The notes under the pieces are model-generated. The model saw only the letters and a program-made list of their open reading frames with translations, made no database searches and was not told where the DNA came from. Below, one piece after another: positions 10,689-23,845 of a DNA stretch of 64,000 nt. The stretch comes from Branchiostoma belcheri (lineage: Eukaryota > Chordata > Leptocardii > Amphioxiformes > Branchiostomatidae), in the NCBI RefSeq assembly GCF_001625305.1, contig NW_017802503.1, forward strand, positions 457,539 through 521,538, read 5' to 3'. The translations under genes and the position numbers were made by a program. Numbering within the stretch: the first letter of the stretch is position 1; each line of letters starts with the position of its first letter.

Positions 10689-13600
10689 TGACCACGGTGT
10701 CTGTGTGTGTGGTGTGTGTGCGTGCGCGTGTGTGTTTGTGTGTGTGTGTGTGTGTTTGTGTTGTGTATGTGTGTTGATTTGTATACGTATTTCTATGTGT
10801 TTCTATGATGTCGACATAGTTTACATACACCAATGGCAACTTTCAACTGTTAGCCTTGAATCTTTGAAAAATAAAGTAGGGAACCTTGTCAATTTATACT
10901 TGTATCTGACAGCCTTTTTTCTCCCAACAGCCAATGGTGATGTATATGAAAACCACAGAAGACGGAGTACGCTGGGGAGTTGGTCTCCACAGAAGAGTCG
11001 TTTGGTGCATCCTTATTTAGAGGCGATTGATAATTGGTAAGTCTCTTCATCAACAATATAAAACTGTATCACGAGAGGTTTTTTATATTACAACATTTCA
11101 TGACCAAACATGGCGACGGCACACTCAAGTTATATCAACTTATTGTATGCCGCCACAAACACAGCGTACAAATACAGGACAGGACAATACTCATTTTCAC
11201 TTGAGTTAGTGAGGAAAGTCGTGTAAGGTGCATTTCCCAAGGGCACAAGGGCATGTCAGGACTCGAACCCGGGACCTCTTGGTGGCGTAGCGGCAGAGTC
11301 GAGCACTCTGCCGCTACGCCACCCGATCCCACGAGTGTTGCCGGGTAGTTTTCAATTCTACCTTTGCATTCGAATTCTAGCTCCACATAAATTTACTGAC
11401 TTTATGGTTTTTGATATTGGAACGTTATGACGACTTTGATTTACGGATATGCTTTTGTCTTAACGCATAGGATTTTATTTGACTGTCCATTTTTTGTTGT
11501 CTGACTAAATGTTATCATGTCCTGTCCTGTCCTTTGAAATTGTACGCTGGGCCCCATTGGAAAGCATCTTCTACTAGCTGAATGGGCTACCCGGCAGTTT
11601 TGAGATGAATGAATAAATGAATAAATAAAGCTCAGTGAGGCTTGTTAATTGATCTGAAATGTCCCAGGCGTAAATTGCAAACTTCAGGAATATCGGAACA
11701 ATACGTTCACTGAGTTTATTCGGTACTATTGTTGTCAATTCCCACGACGGTACTGACTGATGTTTAATATGTCCGTATTTCTGCTGTAATTCCTTTGTGT
11801 GAATTTTAGCTTCAAATATACAAAGGCGAACTATACAACCGGGATGCATTAGTGTATGTACATAAGCAAAAAAGGCAAAAGTCTTACACGCAAACCAATC
11901 GTTTGTTCATCTCACTTCTAGGCTGGACAGATACAGACAATCCGTTGCCGCAGGCCATGCAAAAGAAAACAGACAAAATCGCCGGCCGAGCAACATTGCT
12001 CGAAATGTGAAACACTCAAGGTACAGCGGTGGCACAGAAGACAAAGCAGCAGGTATGTAAATATATGTCTTGGGTAAAAATAATAGATTGACATGCTTGA
12101 AACAATGCTTTGCCATAATGATAACATGGACACGGTGCTACTGTCTAAAGCATGACGACTGCGAATACCAATGGATGGAACCAAAGTGTATAATGTGTTC
12201 TAATTCTAGGTGCATTTGTTTGAATTTATGATGTACCTCAGCGAAATTTGCTGTATAAGTAAGGGAAGCCAATTGACGTAAACGTCAAAATATCATATTA
12301 AGACATCGAGCTATTTTCTGTTACTGGTCTTAGTATGTGGAGGGTGCCTAGACAATTCAGCAAAGTTACAGTCTTAGATGATGATTGTATAAATCGTGAC
12401 TAATATTACGTATTCTTTTTCACGCACAGAAGTGAGGAATTTGAATGAGAAAAATCGCCAACGTAAGCAGCTGAACATCCTACACCAGATGAACAACAAC
12501 CTTGACAAGAGTGAGGACACTCGCCATCGTAAGCAGCTGAACATCCTACACCAGATGAACGACAATCTGGACATGATGATAAAAGAGGTCATACACGAGA
12601 TGTCGGAAAAGGAAAAGGCGGCAAGCGAACCGCAGGAGAGCGCCATCGACCCAGACCACGGCAAGAGAATCACGATAGAGTTAAATCCCGACGGAGTTGA
12701 AGTTGTCACTAAAGGACCACCGATTATGGTGACAATCGCCGATGAGCTGCTCAAACCCGTGAATGTGTCGTCCCCTTTAGCTACCAATGCATCGTCTGGA
12801 AGGAACGCCACACAGACCAGCCAGTCGGCTGCTACCAATGCCACACAAGCGAGCCGATCAGAATCTCCCACCAATGCCACACAGACCAGCCAATCGGCTG
12901 CTACCAATGCCACACAAGCGAGCCAATCAGGATCTACCACCAATGCCACACAAGCCAGCCAATCGGCTACTACTAACGTATCGTCTGCAGCAGCGCAAAC
13001 CACTTCCGGACAGAACGCTACACAGACCAGCCAATCAGGATCTACCACCAATGCCACACAAGCCAGCCAATCAGGGGCTACTAATGTCACACAAGTCAGC
13101 CAATCAGCATCCACCACCAATGCCACACAAGCCATCCAATCAGCATCTACCACCAACGCCACGCAAGTCAGCCAATCAGCATCTACCACCAACGCCACGC
13201 AAGTCAGCCAATCAGCATCTACCACCAACGCCACGCAAGTCAGCCAATCAGCATCTACCACCAACGCCACGCAAGTCAGCCAATCAGCATCTACCACCAA
13301 TGCCACGCAAGTCAGCCAATCAGCATCTACCACCAACGCCACGCAAGTCAGCCAATCAGCATCTACCACCAATGCCACGCAAGCCAGCCAATCCAGCTTC
13401 TGCCAATGCCACACAAACCGGCCAATCAGCTTCTGCCAATGCCACACAAACCAGCCAATCAGCTTCGGCCAATGCCACGCAAGCCAGCCAATCAGCAGCT
13501 GCCAATGCCACACAAACCAGCCAATCAGCGGCTGCCAATGCCACGCAAACCAGCCAATCAGCGGCTGCCAATGCCACACAAGCCAGCCAATCAGCATCTG

Positions 13601-15045
13601 CTACCAATGCCACACAAGCCAGCCAATCAGCGGCTACCAATGCCACACAAACCAGCCAATCAGCATCTACCAATAATGCCACACAAGCCAGTCAATCAGC
13701 ATCTACCACCAATGCCACACAAGCCAGCCAATCAGCGACTGCCAATGCCACACAAACAAGCCAATCAGCATCTACCAATGCCACACAAACCAGCCAATCA
13801 TCATCTACCAATGCCACACAAACAAGCCAATCATCATCTACCAATGCCACGCAAGCCAGCCAATCAGCGACTGCCAATGCCACACAAACCAGCCAATCAG
13901 CGACTGCCAATGCCACCCAAACAAGCCAATCAGCATCTACCAATGCCACACAAACCAGCCAATCAGCATCTGCCAATGCCACACAAACCAGCCAATCAGC
14001 GGCTGCCAATGCCACACAAACCGGCCAATCAGCGGCTGCCAATGGCACTCAAGCCAGCCAATCATCGGCTGCTAATGCCACGCAAGCCAGCCAATCAGCA
14101 TCTACCAATGCAACACAAACCAGCGAATCAGCGGCTGCCAATGCCACACAAACCGGCCAATCATCGGCTACCAATGCTACACAAACCAGCCAATCAGCGG
14201 CTGCCAATGCGTCGTCTGCCGATCAATCCACTTCGGCACAGAATGCCTCACAAGCCAGCGAATCAGGGGCCGCCAATGCCACACAAACCAGCCAATCAGG
14301 GGCCGCCAATGCGTCCGCTGCATCGGCCCAAGGCACGGCCACAAAGTCGCCCATCACCCACCTGGGAGAGGAAGTGGTGGGCTCCGTGATGACGTCCATC
14401 ACGTCCCTGCAGACCGCCGCCGACAAGCTGGACGCAGCCGTCAAGTACTCCAACGCCAGCCACAAGTCCGAGCTGCTCCACGCCCTCTTCGTCATGAAGA
14501 GGTCTCAATACGACACGCTGAAGACCCGCAAGAAAATCGACCCGAAGATGGAGGCAGCTGCCAAGAACACATTGACCAAAAACACGGTCGACCTTGAAGC
14601 TTCCATGGTTTCAGTCAAGAACCTCAAGGGCAAAGAGCTAAAGGAGGCCATCAAGAATCTGGGTCTAGATCTTAAGAAGGTAGAGAAAGCTGCCCAGAAC
14701 AACTCACTCCAGACTGCCCATGCCATCAATAGCTTGTCCAGTTCTATGAAGATAGGGGAGACCGTTTTGAAGGCCACTAAAGAAGAGGAGGGACAGTTAG
14801 CCATTCAGGCCACCAATGATGCTTTGAGCAAAGTCCGGGAAAGTTTGGAAAAGCGGTACGCATGGGAGTTCTTCACCGGGGCCCTTCAGAACATCAAGAC
14901 ACTCTCAGATAAAATAGAAAGCTCTTACAAGGTACTACTGAAGGATCTTGTGCAAAAACCAGCGCCCAAGAAGCCTTCCACGCTTGACAAAGCTCTCAAT
15001 TTTATCCTCGCTAAAGAGAAGATTACATTTAAGAGTCTCAGCTAG
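9575..15045 (+). CDS. Secreted Asn-Ala-Thr-Gln repeat protein (sequon-rich), frame broken by 1 bp
   Basis: Exons 9575-9677 (phase 1), 10931-11036 (phase 2), 11922-12052 (phase 1), 12430-15045 (TAG 15043-15045). Exon 1 encodes a signal peptide: basic start, hydrophobic VVLAFLLLNAV, cleavage likely after PATA. Exon 4 begins with two copies of RKQLNILHQMN-NLD, then about 45 units of NATQ[TAV]SQSA plus 2-4 small residues, 33-36 bp each, nearly all carrying an N-A-T glycosylation sequon. A ~240-residue Lys/Glu/Ala-rich, probably helical C-terminus follows. An extra C near 13393 separates the two halves of the repeat; without it the four exons give 985 codons including the stop. Likely a mucin-like secreted glycoprotein; no family recognised. 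Confidence 0.75.
10627..10760. repeat. (GT)n microsatellite
   Basis: A run of GT dinucleotides from about 10627 to 10687, then a degenerate GT-rich tract to about 10760, in intron 1 of the sequon-repeat gene. Confidence 0.9.
11147..11333 (-). mobile_element. tRNA-derived SINE with palindromic head
   Basis: On the minus strand: a tRNA-like head with TGGCGTAGCGGCAGAG (A-box-like) and GGTTCGAGTCC (B box), then a tRNA-unrelated body containing TTACACGACTTTCCTCAC and AAAATGAGTATTGTCC. The same body is at 24449 and 30314. Plus positions 11281-11323 form a 19-bp perfect hairpin (GGTGGCGTAGCGGCAGAGT and its complement) not present in the other copies. Confidence 0.85.
12780..14320 (+). repeat. Coding minisatellite encoding NATQxSQS units
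   Basis: Tandem 33-36 bp units of the form AATGCCACACAAACCAGCCA + ATCAGC plus 6-9 variable bases. Six consecutive units at about 13150-13370 are almost identical (NATQVSQSASTT), indicating recent unequal exchange. The other frames and the antisense strand are also largely stop-free here, which produces long shadow ORFs. Confidence 0.92.
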
Positions 15046-15158
15046 GCGCGGAGGACAGCAACATTAGTGTCAGAATGAAGGCAATTTAGTACCAAGGACA
15101 GCAACAATTGGCAACGTATCAAAACAACTTCTCAAACGGTAAAGTGACTAGAAAACAA

Positions 15159-15238
15159 TAGCCTGGTATCCAGGATACTACAGCTTCTGTCCCCCACGAG
15201 CCCCTACAGCCTGCTGTACAAGGCTGGATGCCAGGCTA
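15159..15238. mobile_element. 80-bp TAGCCTG-type MITE
   Basis: Ends TAGCCTGGTATCCAG and CTGGATGCCAGGCTA are inverted copies. Similar ends occur at 36874-36994 and 63032-63131. Confidence 0.65.
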
Positions 15239-15734
15239 GCAAATAAGGATTACATGAACTAAGTGTACAGAAAAATCCTACTTGTGACAAAATGGACTTT
15301 TGTGAAGACTGTACTACTACTACGACTTCCCACCCAGCTTTCACCCAAGGAAATAAGGGTTATACTGATAATTCGTAGCCTTAATGATATCCCTTAATTA
15401 TCACACTGAATATTGCATGTTTAACTTCTATTTATGTTATTTACTGGCATATATTGACGGTGGGGATGGTAATAGTGTGTAGCATGTATTAGATTTTATT
15501 TTACAATGTGTACTGCATGTATTGTCCTCATAGATAACGAATGGAGAGGTACTAATGTGGTGATTATGTCAATGAAAATGTTCGAAATAAAATCGCACAA
15601 ATTACTAGGAATCTGTCTGAAACGAAAATTTATCTTCAGTTTAAGGGCTACGCAACACACCCCCCCACCACCACCACACATATATATCTGATATGACTGA
15701 GATGATATACATGAAATATCTAATATTTAATATG

Positions 15735-15930
15735 CTCTGTTAATTCTTACTAAAACACATTCATATATATTTTGACAGGAGTCTAAATCTCTCCTGCTAT
15801 AAAATTGCAACATGATGTAACCCTACACTAATGACCATGGTGACAGACGTCTGGTTCAGGTCATTGACCTTATTTGTTTGGAGAAGAAGAAAAAAGAGCA
15901 AAAACAATGTTTTCCTTCGGTAAACATAAC
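15735..15930. repeat. Dispersed repeat, copy 1 of 3
   Basis: Shares TCCTGCTATAAAATTGCAAC, ACCATGGTGACAGACG, GGTCAGGTCATTGA and a following AGAAGAAGAAA tract with copies at about 19510-19710 and 20045-20245. Class unknown. Confidence 0.7.
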
Positions 15931-16492
15931 AACACACTATCATATCAATGTACAGTCTTTATTGATTGGCGACCAATGCCTTTAGTCATATTGCCAGCAT
16001 GTTCCAATCATGTGACATCTAAGCAGCATTTAAAAAAAAAGACCAAAATAAAAAAAATATTGAAAATTTTTAAACTTCAAAATACAAAGCCGTCAGCAAC
16101 GTTTGCTTCGTTTACACGGTAAACAGAACAAGAGAACTTCAAAAATTTACATCAACTTATAACTATTTACAGGAAATATCTTTTTATTTACAAATAGCAG
16201 CATTTCGTGTATCATAAGGTAAATTTCCAGCCGTACCGTGCCAGTAATCAATGCGTTGTAAATGAGATGTAATTGAAATCCAATATATAATATCATCAAA
16301 ACCACAAATAACACATTAGGCTTCAAATTTCGCAATAATACATTTGCACCATTAACAAGACTTTGTTAGAAACCGGTCCTGTTATTTGGAAAATGACAAC
16401 TTTTAGCAGCATTTAGCCGTTACTTTTCAAATATCTAAGAGCAGCATAAGTGCCCCCCCCCCCATTTAGTCTCTCAAAAAATCAAAACACTT

Positions 16493-16688
16493 TAGCCTCC
16501 ATAGCGTGCCAAAAACTGGGGGTTTTGGGGGTCTTCATGATCTTAAGAGCTTTTATGTGCTATTTTCTGATTGCATATAGACAACATAGCCGGCCTGATT
16601 GAATAACCCCCGTTTTTAGAACTGGGCTAATCAGAAAACAGCCGAAGACCACCAAACCCCCAGGTCTATAAGCCTGCTACGGAGGCTA
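16493..16688. mobile_element. MITE with TAGCCTCCATAGC ends, copy 1
   Basis: 196 bp; TAGCCTCC at the left and GGAGGCTA at the right, with inner inverted similarity (GGGGTTTTGG / CCAAACCCCC, TTTTCTGATT / AATCAGAAAA). A second copy is at 27166-27366. It abuts the 3' end of the minus-strand gene. Confidence 0.8.
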
Positions 16689-16723
16689 CTGTCAGCTATA
16701 CATAGCACCGTGTGCAGACTAGA

Positions 16724-19700
16724 CTATCTTTCAGGCGAGTTGGGCGACACTCTGTTCTCTACCTTCTGTACAATGAGCGGCATTCTTGAATCGTGGTGCG
16801 GTTTCGTGTCGTGTTGTCCTCTCGACGCCTGCCTCGACCCTACTTTGAAGGACCGCTTGGACCCCCGCGTTCCGAACTTACGCGACCCCCTGGTCGCCAG
16901 CCTGATGCCCTTCTTCGGCGACTTCGCCTTCTGCGGCCCCGTCGCTGCTTTGGTGGTCCCCTTGTCGTTAGATGTTGTCGCTTTTTGCGAGGCGCGAGAT
17001 TGCGGCTTTTGTCCGTTCGCCTGCCTCGAAGGAGGCTTCTGTGTGTAAACTTTCTCAGTAGCCTTCTTTGGTGGCGTTTCTTCTCTCGCCGGTAAGAACT
17101 TTTTGATATCTGGCAACAACTTCTCGTCGTCCACAGTCTGAGGCGCCCAGTTAGGCTGAGCGGCCCTCTGGTTCCATATACTCGCGAAGTTGCTCAGGTT
17201 TTTAGCCCGCATGACGGACTTGACGGACGGCGGTTTGGGAGGGAGGGGGGCCTTGGGGGAGAAGACCCGAGGGAGCTCGCCCTCCAGGCCCTCGGGTAGC
17301 CCGTAGTCGTCCCTCGGGATGGACCGGGTCTCCAGGTACTGCTGGACGTCCTCGTTCCGCAGGTGGAAGCGTTTGAAGCGGTCAATCTGCTCTCTGAGGT
17401 AGCGGTCCCGCAGATCCTTCAGCTGGGCCCGCTGCTGGTCCACCGTCTCAAAATACTTCTTCTTACTTTCCCTGTTGGAAGAAAGATGCATCGTCAGTGT
17501 GTAAGAATTATAACAGAGATAATGGACAACAAACACTTTTGTTTTTGTAATAGAAAGTCTTAGTCTCCATCAGAATGATAATCATTAACAACACGGGTTC
17601 AAAAACAGTAAAATTTAGCAAAATAGAATAATTGGCCAGGGGAGTTTAGCCACTGTAGAGTTCATTTGCCAGTCCAGTTCCGAAATCAACCAGACACAGG
17701 CACTATGTACAAAATTTACTGGTTCATTGTACCTGGGAAATCCCCCAGCTCATTTCGACAAGCACAATGAACAGCACAGCTTAACGTCCCGTCCTAGGGA
17801 CTGCGATACTTCACAGTAGCGTGCATGTCAGGTGAGTGACAACAGCCGGGATTCGAACTCCCAACCTCTTAGTCCAGACGCAGGGCAGCTAACCACTGGA
17901 CTACGCACTCTACTATTGACTACGCACGCTACATATCCAGATCCCATTACTAGCTGGTACCTGAGTTGCCTGTGGTATGTGTCTATCTGCTCGTGCTCCA
18001 CCTCCTCCAGTTCCTTGAAGAACCGCCGGTGGCGCTGTTTGCGGAACTTCTCCATTTCATTGATGTAGGCGTCGGTCGCCCGCTCCTGCTTCCACCGCTC
18101 CAGGTCCGTCAGGTCCATCTGGGTCGGTCTGTACGGCGTGCTCTGTGGATTCAACGCGTAGAAATATGTTAACGTTATACCATTTTTTCCTCCATGGTTG
18201 TATGTATATATGTGGTTTAGCACGATAACTCAACAAGTTTTTGATGGATTGTTATGAAACTTGGTAGCTGGGTAGGTCTTTTTGAGACCTAGAAATGATT
18301 GGATTTTTGACCCCCTGGCGGCTTTCCTATGTACTACAGCAGAACATCTGGTTTTGATATCTCGTGATCAAGATATGCTAGGGTCACAATTTTAGATGGC
18401 AGATAGCTACGGAAGAAGTGACATTAGTTTGGGCCCCCTAGCAGCTTGGTCTGGAACTGCATGTTAGTTTGTTTAAAAATCTGGGAGAATAACTCAAGAA
18501 CCGACTGACAGATTGTCATAATAAAACCAACTAATAGCTAAAGTAAGTTCAACATAAGCATGATGATGAAGTTGCTGTTCACCTTGCCCATCTCTGTCTC
18601 CCCTTCGTGACGTCTCCTGTCCGACTGTTCCTCCACGATGACCGGCAGGGTGTGCGCACGCGACTTCGCGCGAGATGTTGCACGAGAGCTGTCTCTGCCA
18701 CCCCGGGATGACCTGATGAAGGGAAATAGGACACTGAGTTAATCCAGTTCGTATACACTGAATACGATCGTCTACTAATTTGCATAATCACAACATCTAA
18801 TTTACATATCCTGGTGTCTAATTTGCATAATCGTGACAACCCATTAATTGATTGTTTCTGAATGTTTGAGATGCACTGCCATATATCCATATTGAAAATG
18901 TTAATTCATGTGTATCACTATTCAGACAAGATGAGAATAGTAATACAGTCAAACGGTGGGATTGGCAGCGTGGTGGTGGGGTGGTCGTACTGGGCAGCCT
19001 CGGACCGTCTCGGGACCGAAAACTTGTGGACAGGTGGACGCCTTGGACAGGTGGACGCCATAGGCAAGATTCTTAACACTCGAGTCAATGGGAAAAATTC
19101 AAGGGACCGACAAAAGTGGTCGTAATGGACAAGTGGTCTCTATACAGGGGTGGTCGCTATTGCAGGTTCGACTGTACATGTGTATCACCATTCAATGCAC
19201 AATGCTGACCTTAGCTGGTGTGTTACGCCGAAGGGCGGTTATAGTGGCTGTACCGATACAGATACTATCCGATGTACAATGCTGACCTGGAGGCAGCGCG
19301 TTGTGCAGCCTTGATGACGGCCTCCGTCCTGGCCTCAGCCCAGCCCCGGGCGAAGCCGTTCGGCGGCCCGAGACCCAGCCTCACGTCCTCCGCCTCAGCA
19401 AACTTCCCCGTCGGCTTCCCCGCTACTCGCGCTGCGCAGGTAGAAGAACCGTGATAAACACAATGTCAAATAATATATGCAAGGCAAATGCATAATGTTT
19501 ACCGTACCTTCGCATAACCTACTGTTAATTCTAACTCAAACATATTCATATATATACAGGAGTCTAAATCCCCCCTGCTATAAAATTGCAACATTATGTA
19601 ACCCAACACCAGTTACCATGGTAACAGACGGTCTGGGTCAGGTCATTGACTATTGGTCAGTGTTTGGAACGTAAGAAGAAGAAGAAACAGAGCAAAAACA

Positions 19701-22700
19701 AATGCTTGATGGTACAGTGTAGACTAAGCAGATCATCACTACATAGCTTGGCGTCATCGCCCTTACCTGCGGCCTTCTGTATACTAGTTCCCGGGCGCCA
19801 TCCCTGTTCCTGGGCCCGTTTGAAGTTCTCTATGGTCTGTTTGAAGTCGTCCGGACCGTTATGCGTGGGCGCCGAGTTAAAGTACGTCGCGCGAAACGAC
19901 GGCAACTCATCTACAAGGACAAAGAAGGAAAAAGAACAAACTTTTAATTTGTTTCAGATCTAGAAGACATGATATAACGCTAACTAGAAAGGTAACGTTT
20001 GCAAAGCAAATGCATAATGTTTACCTTCGCATGTGGTCTGCTCTATTAATTTTTACTCAAACACATTCACATATATGGTCAGACAGGAGTCTAAATCCCT
20101 CCTGCTATAAAATTACAACATGATGTAACCCAACACTAGTTACCAAGGTAACAGGAGGTCTGGTTCAGGTCATTGAACTTATTTGTTTGGAAAAGAAGAA
20201 GAAACTGAGAAAAACGATATGTTTTCCTTCAGTAAACATAAATATGGCTTCACATACTGTATCTCAACGATGCGTTCCTACATAACCATACATATATAGT
20301 GTACGGATTTAACCTGATGTATGAGTCTAGTAGATATTCGTAACGTTACCTGCTGTTAAGGCCGAGCGCTGCGACTGTTTCATTTTTTGTGTACTAACGT
20401 TGGAGCTAGACTGAATACTTGTACGAAGTTCTTCCGTTTTAGCATTTGTTGGTCGCAAGCCAGGGTGACGGAACGAATTACAGCTGAACAAGCACTTTAG
20501 TGTAACGGTGTACTCACAAGCGGGCTGCTCAACCACAACGTATTCACTTTACTCATATTCTCCACCAGACTCATTTGCAGGCTGAACAAGTAGTAGAAAT
20601 CAGTCTTAAAAGGGGTTTTAATTGGCCAGAGAATTTAGCCGGCCAGAAAGGGTCCAATCCTGCAGGCAAATTGGACCCTCTGTGTCCGGCCAACTTTTAC
20701 TATTTATTCAGCCTGCAAAGGAGTCTGATTGGGACTAATTGATCCCTACGATTCTCAAGGAAATTCAAACTCTGACACTGGATACTGTTTGAATTTCCTA
20801 TGAGTATTGTTTACCTGGATTACTAACCTTCATCAGCGATCCCTACGATTCGAGTGGTTTACTCACGTTGTCTCTTCCTGTTTTTTTTAATATTCATCAA
20901 AACGTAACAAGGATAAGAACCTACAACATTGATCCGTACGGTTAAATGTTTACTCACGTTGTTCTTTCCTGTACTGTCCTGCGTGCGCCAGCTGTCGGAC
21001 CTCGTACGACGCCGGCATCTTGGGCGGCTTGTACACCGCCTCGATCAGGCTGTCCACGCGGGACCAGTCCGTACGCCTGTCCGCGTTACCGCCCTCAGTA
21101 GCCGGTCGACGCTGCTGCCTGTTTTTTTTTTATTCGTCAAAACAATAGATGAATGAATGATCTTTATTGCTCGACAGTTGTACATGGTACAATGTATGGC
21201 CATGTATGGCAAGGATGACAATGTGGTCTTTACAATCATACTAGTCTATTCCTGGAAACTAAAGCTACATAAATGGAACGTAAAAGGCGTATTGACATGA
21301 TGTACATTAAACATGTCTGTCTGTCACAATTCTTTCTCTCTTTTCTAAAGCGTTACATACGAGATATTGGCCTAGGTTCATAGATATGGAGTCGGGGCAT
21401 GACATAAGTAGATTGAAAATGTCTATGTTTGTCTTTGGCAAAGATTTACTAGATTTACTTGTGACTATATTCATTATTTTTTGTCTGTCTATTGTATAAA
21501 CATCAAAACATAACAAGGACAGTGTGGCGCTGCACTCAAGTTTAAAACTTATTGGACTTGCCTGGGTTTGGGCCCTCCGTACCGCCTGACTGTGGCCGAG
21601 TGAACGTACTTGTTGGAGCGGGTGACATCCTTCTTAGTGGACCCTAAATGAGTGCTGCGTGCAAAATAAACAACGAGCTTTAAAATATAAGGAGAACAAA
21701 AGTGAAGCACTTAACGGCATTTTTGTAGTGATTACTTGGAAGCGCCATTTTGATTATTCTAGCACCATTCCATTCCTTTAAATCACTTGTACAAATTGAT
21801 ATCAAGGAAAGTTTTCGTCGAGCACTGTACGTTGTTTGTTGTTTGGCTTTCGCAGACCTGCGTTTGATACAAGTCACTTCCATTTCTTGAGTCAGAACAG
21901 CAGAACACTGTAGTCGATTGCAGAGGGTTTTTTTTCCAAAAACATACAAAACAAACAAACACAATGAAACGCCTTGTGTGATTGGTTCGCTGCTAATCTA
22001 CAAGCAGATCCTAGGGTGGCAAAAAGACAGTATAAAAATGGCCAGGCAGTATCCATTGGCCAGAGAGGGTCCAAGGGTTGGTGGGGAAGCGAAAAAAGTG
22101 GCCATATATAAAAAGGCAACGATCTTTCCCCATCAACCTCTGCTTGGAGAGTAGGCTACTTCTGTGTTTTGCCTGTCACCCTGGCGAGGGCGGGTCAGAA
22201 TGGCCGCACCATTAAAGACACATGTTTTCAGGCTGAAAAAATAATCCCTTTAAAACACCAGGGCGGTCAAACAATGTCAATTTGGAAAGAGGTTTTCGAT
22301 GACCACTACCAGGGGTCAGCACAAAGGGGCACGATTTGGGCCAGTCCGGACCTGAATTGGTGACTGTAAGGCGACCCAACGCTGCGTTATCCATATCGTG
22401 ACGCGTAAAATAAAATCCTCTTTTGTATTGTTCTCTGCTAAAACTCAGTAAAAAGCGGCTGACGTGGGAATTATGACGTCATTCGTGTTATTTTCTACGT
22501 CTTTTCATGCGAATTGGGGCATTAAAATTCCATCTGCGATGCCTGGTTACCGTTTGGAGCTGCGGGCTGAATAAAACTTTTGGGGCAATGTTCCATTTCA
22601 AGTTTTCCAACTCAGAAAAGAGCCTTTTAAAATTCGTCTTTTTCTGCAAATAAAATCTGCAACGTGAAATAGTAATATGAAAAAAACTGTGTGATAAATT

Positions 22701-23749
22701 ATATCCTATGAGAGGTATCTATATGTACCAATATTATATCTTGCGGGACGATATACTACTATTACTACTATTTACAATTTATTTTTAGTATATTTTCCAC
22801 GTACCGCAGATGCAGTGCAGCCTTCACAAGAATACTAAATACTAGCGCCATCTATCGACACATAGCAGATCAACTTCAGAAAAACGTTCAAGTTCCTCTT
22901 GTGCCGATCGGTCGTTCATTGAAGCCAAGTATAGTGGTTTATATACTAGTATTGTTTACCCTTTATCTTAAGGCTTAACTATCGTATGCTCTTAACTATT
23001 TTGTTTTGTAGTCCTTCCATAATAAAAGACAATGTCTATTTCACCAAACATCTATGACTTAATTGCACGATATTCCCTGGTCCTACACGTATTCTGAAGG
23101 ACAAGGTGGATCAGTTGAAGGTCTGATGTGAAAAAATACATAGATTTTGACAGAAGCTAAGAATCCCACACTTACACGGTCTAGACCTTTTCCTGGCCCT
23201 CAAGACAACTTTAATCCCTGTTATTATTATAATTATGGGGATTTGATTTATGAATTATGATATCTTGTAGAAGCCAGGTGTTTGTACGAAGGTGCTTGTA
23301 AGATGTTTGGGATTTGTAATATTAGCCTGGGTACCATCCGGATTTTCGCTTCGCATAAGGCTATTGTAATATTGCACTTGCTGTTGAAATTGTTCACCAA
23401 ACTGGATGTTCCTTTAGTAGATGTTAGATATAGCGTATAGTACAGTATCATGGAAACTAAATATGACTAAATATCTTATCCTCTGATCTGTTTTAAGGAC
23501 GAGTAGAAATATAACTAAAGCTCCAATTTGCACCAGAGAACACACCAAGAAATACGTTCATAATCCAACCACTTGCACGGTCTACATACGGTATTCGGGA
23601 TAACAGACCTATTGTGGAGGTAATTACCGGGATTTGTCTTTTGTATGGCGGACAACATATCCGGAGAAAGTGGGAAATAATCCAGATGTTTGTTTGCATG
23701 AAGCTATGGCAAAGTATGAATATTTATTTATCTTCGAATTCGTAGTGAT

Positions 23750-23845
<96 letters not shown>

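Larger units (their letters stand above)
15046..16723. other. Intergenic region between convergent genes
   Basis: Contains the 3' flank of the sequon-repeat gene (candidate AATAAA at 15586-15591), an 80-bp MITE at 15159-15238, a dispersed repeat at about 15735-15930, and a MITE at 16493-16688. No exon found. Confidence 0.6.

Noticed and set aside
10511-11040. Cys/Val-rich ORFs over GT tracts (also 23634-24072 and 34181-34402)
   Set aside because: Translations of microsatellites with no splice or homology support.
12374-14495. Long minus-strand ORFs of the WLACVALV-repeat type and alternative plus-frame PMPHKPANQ ORFs
   Set aside because: They are shadows of the coding minisatellite, which lacks stops in several frames. 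The plus frame with signal peptide, in-phase introns and a non-repetitive C-terminus is the real one.
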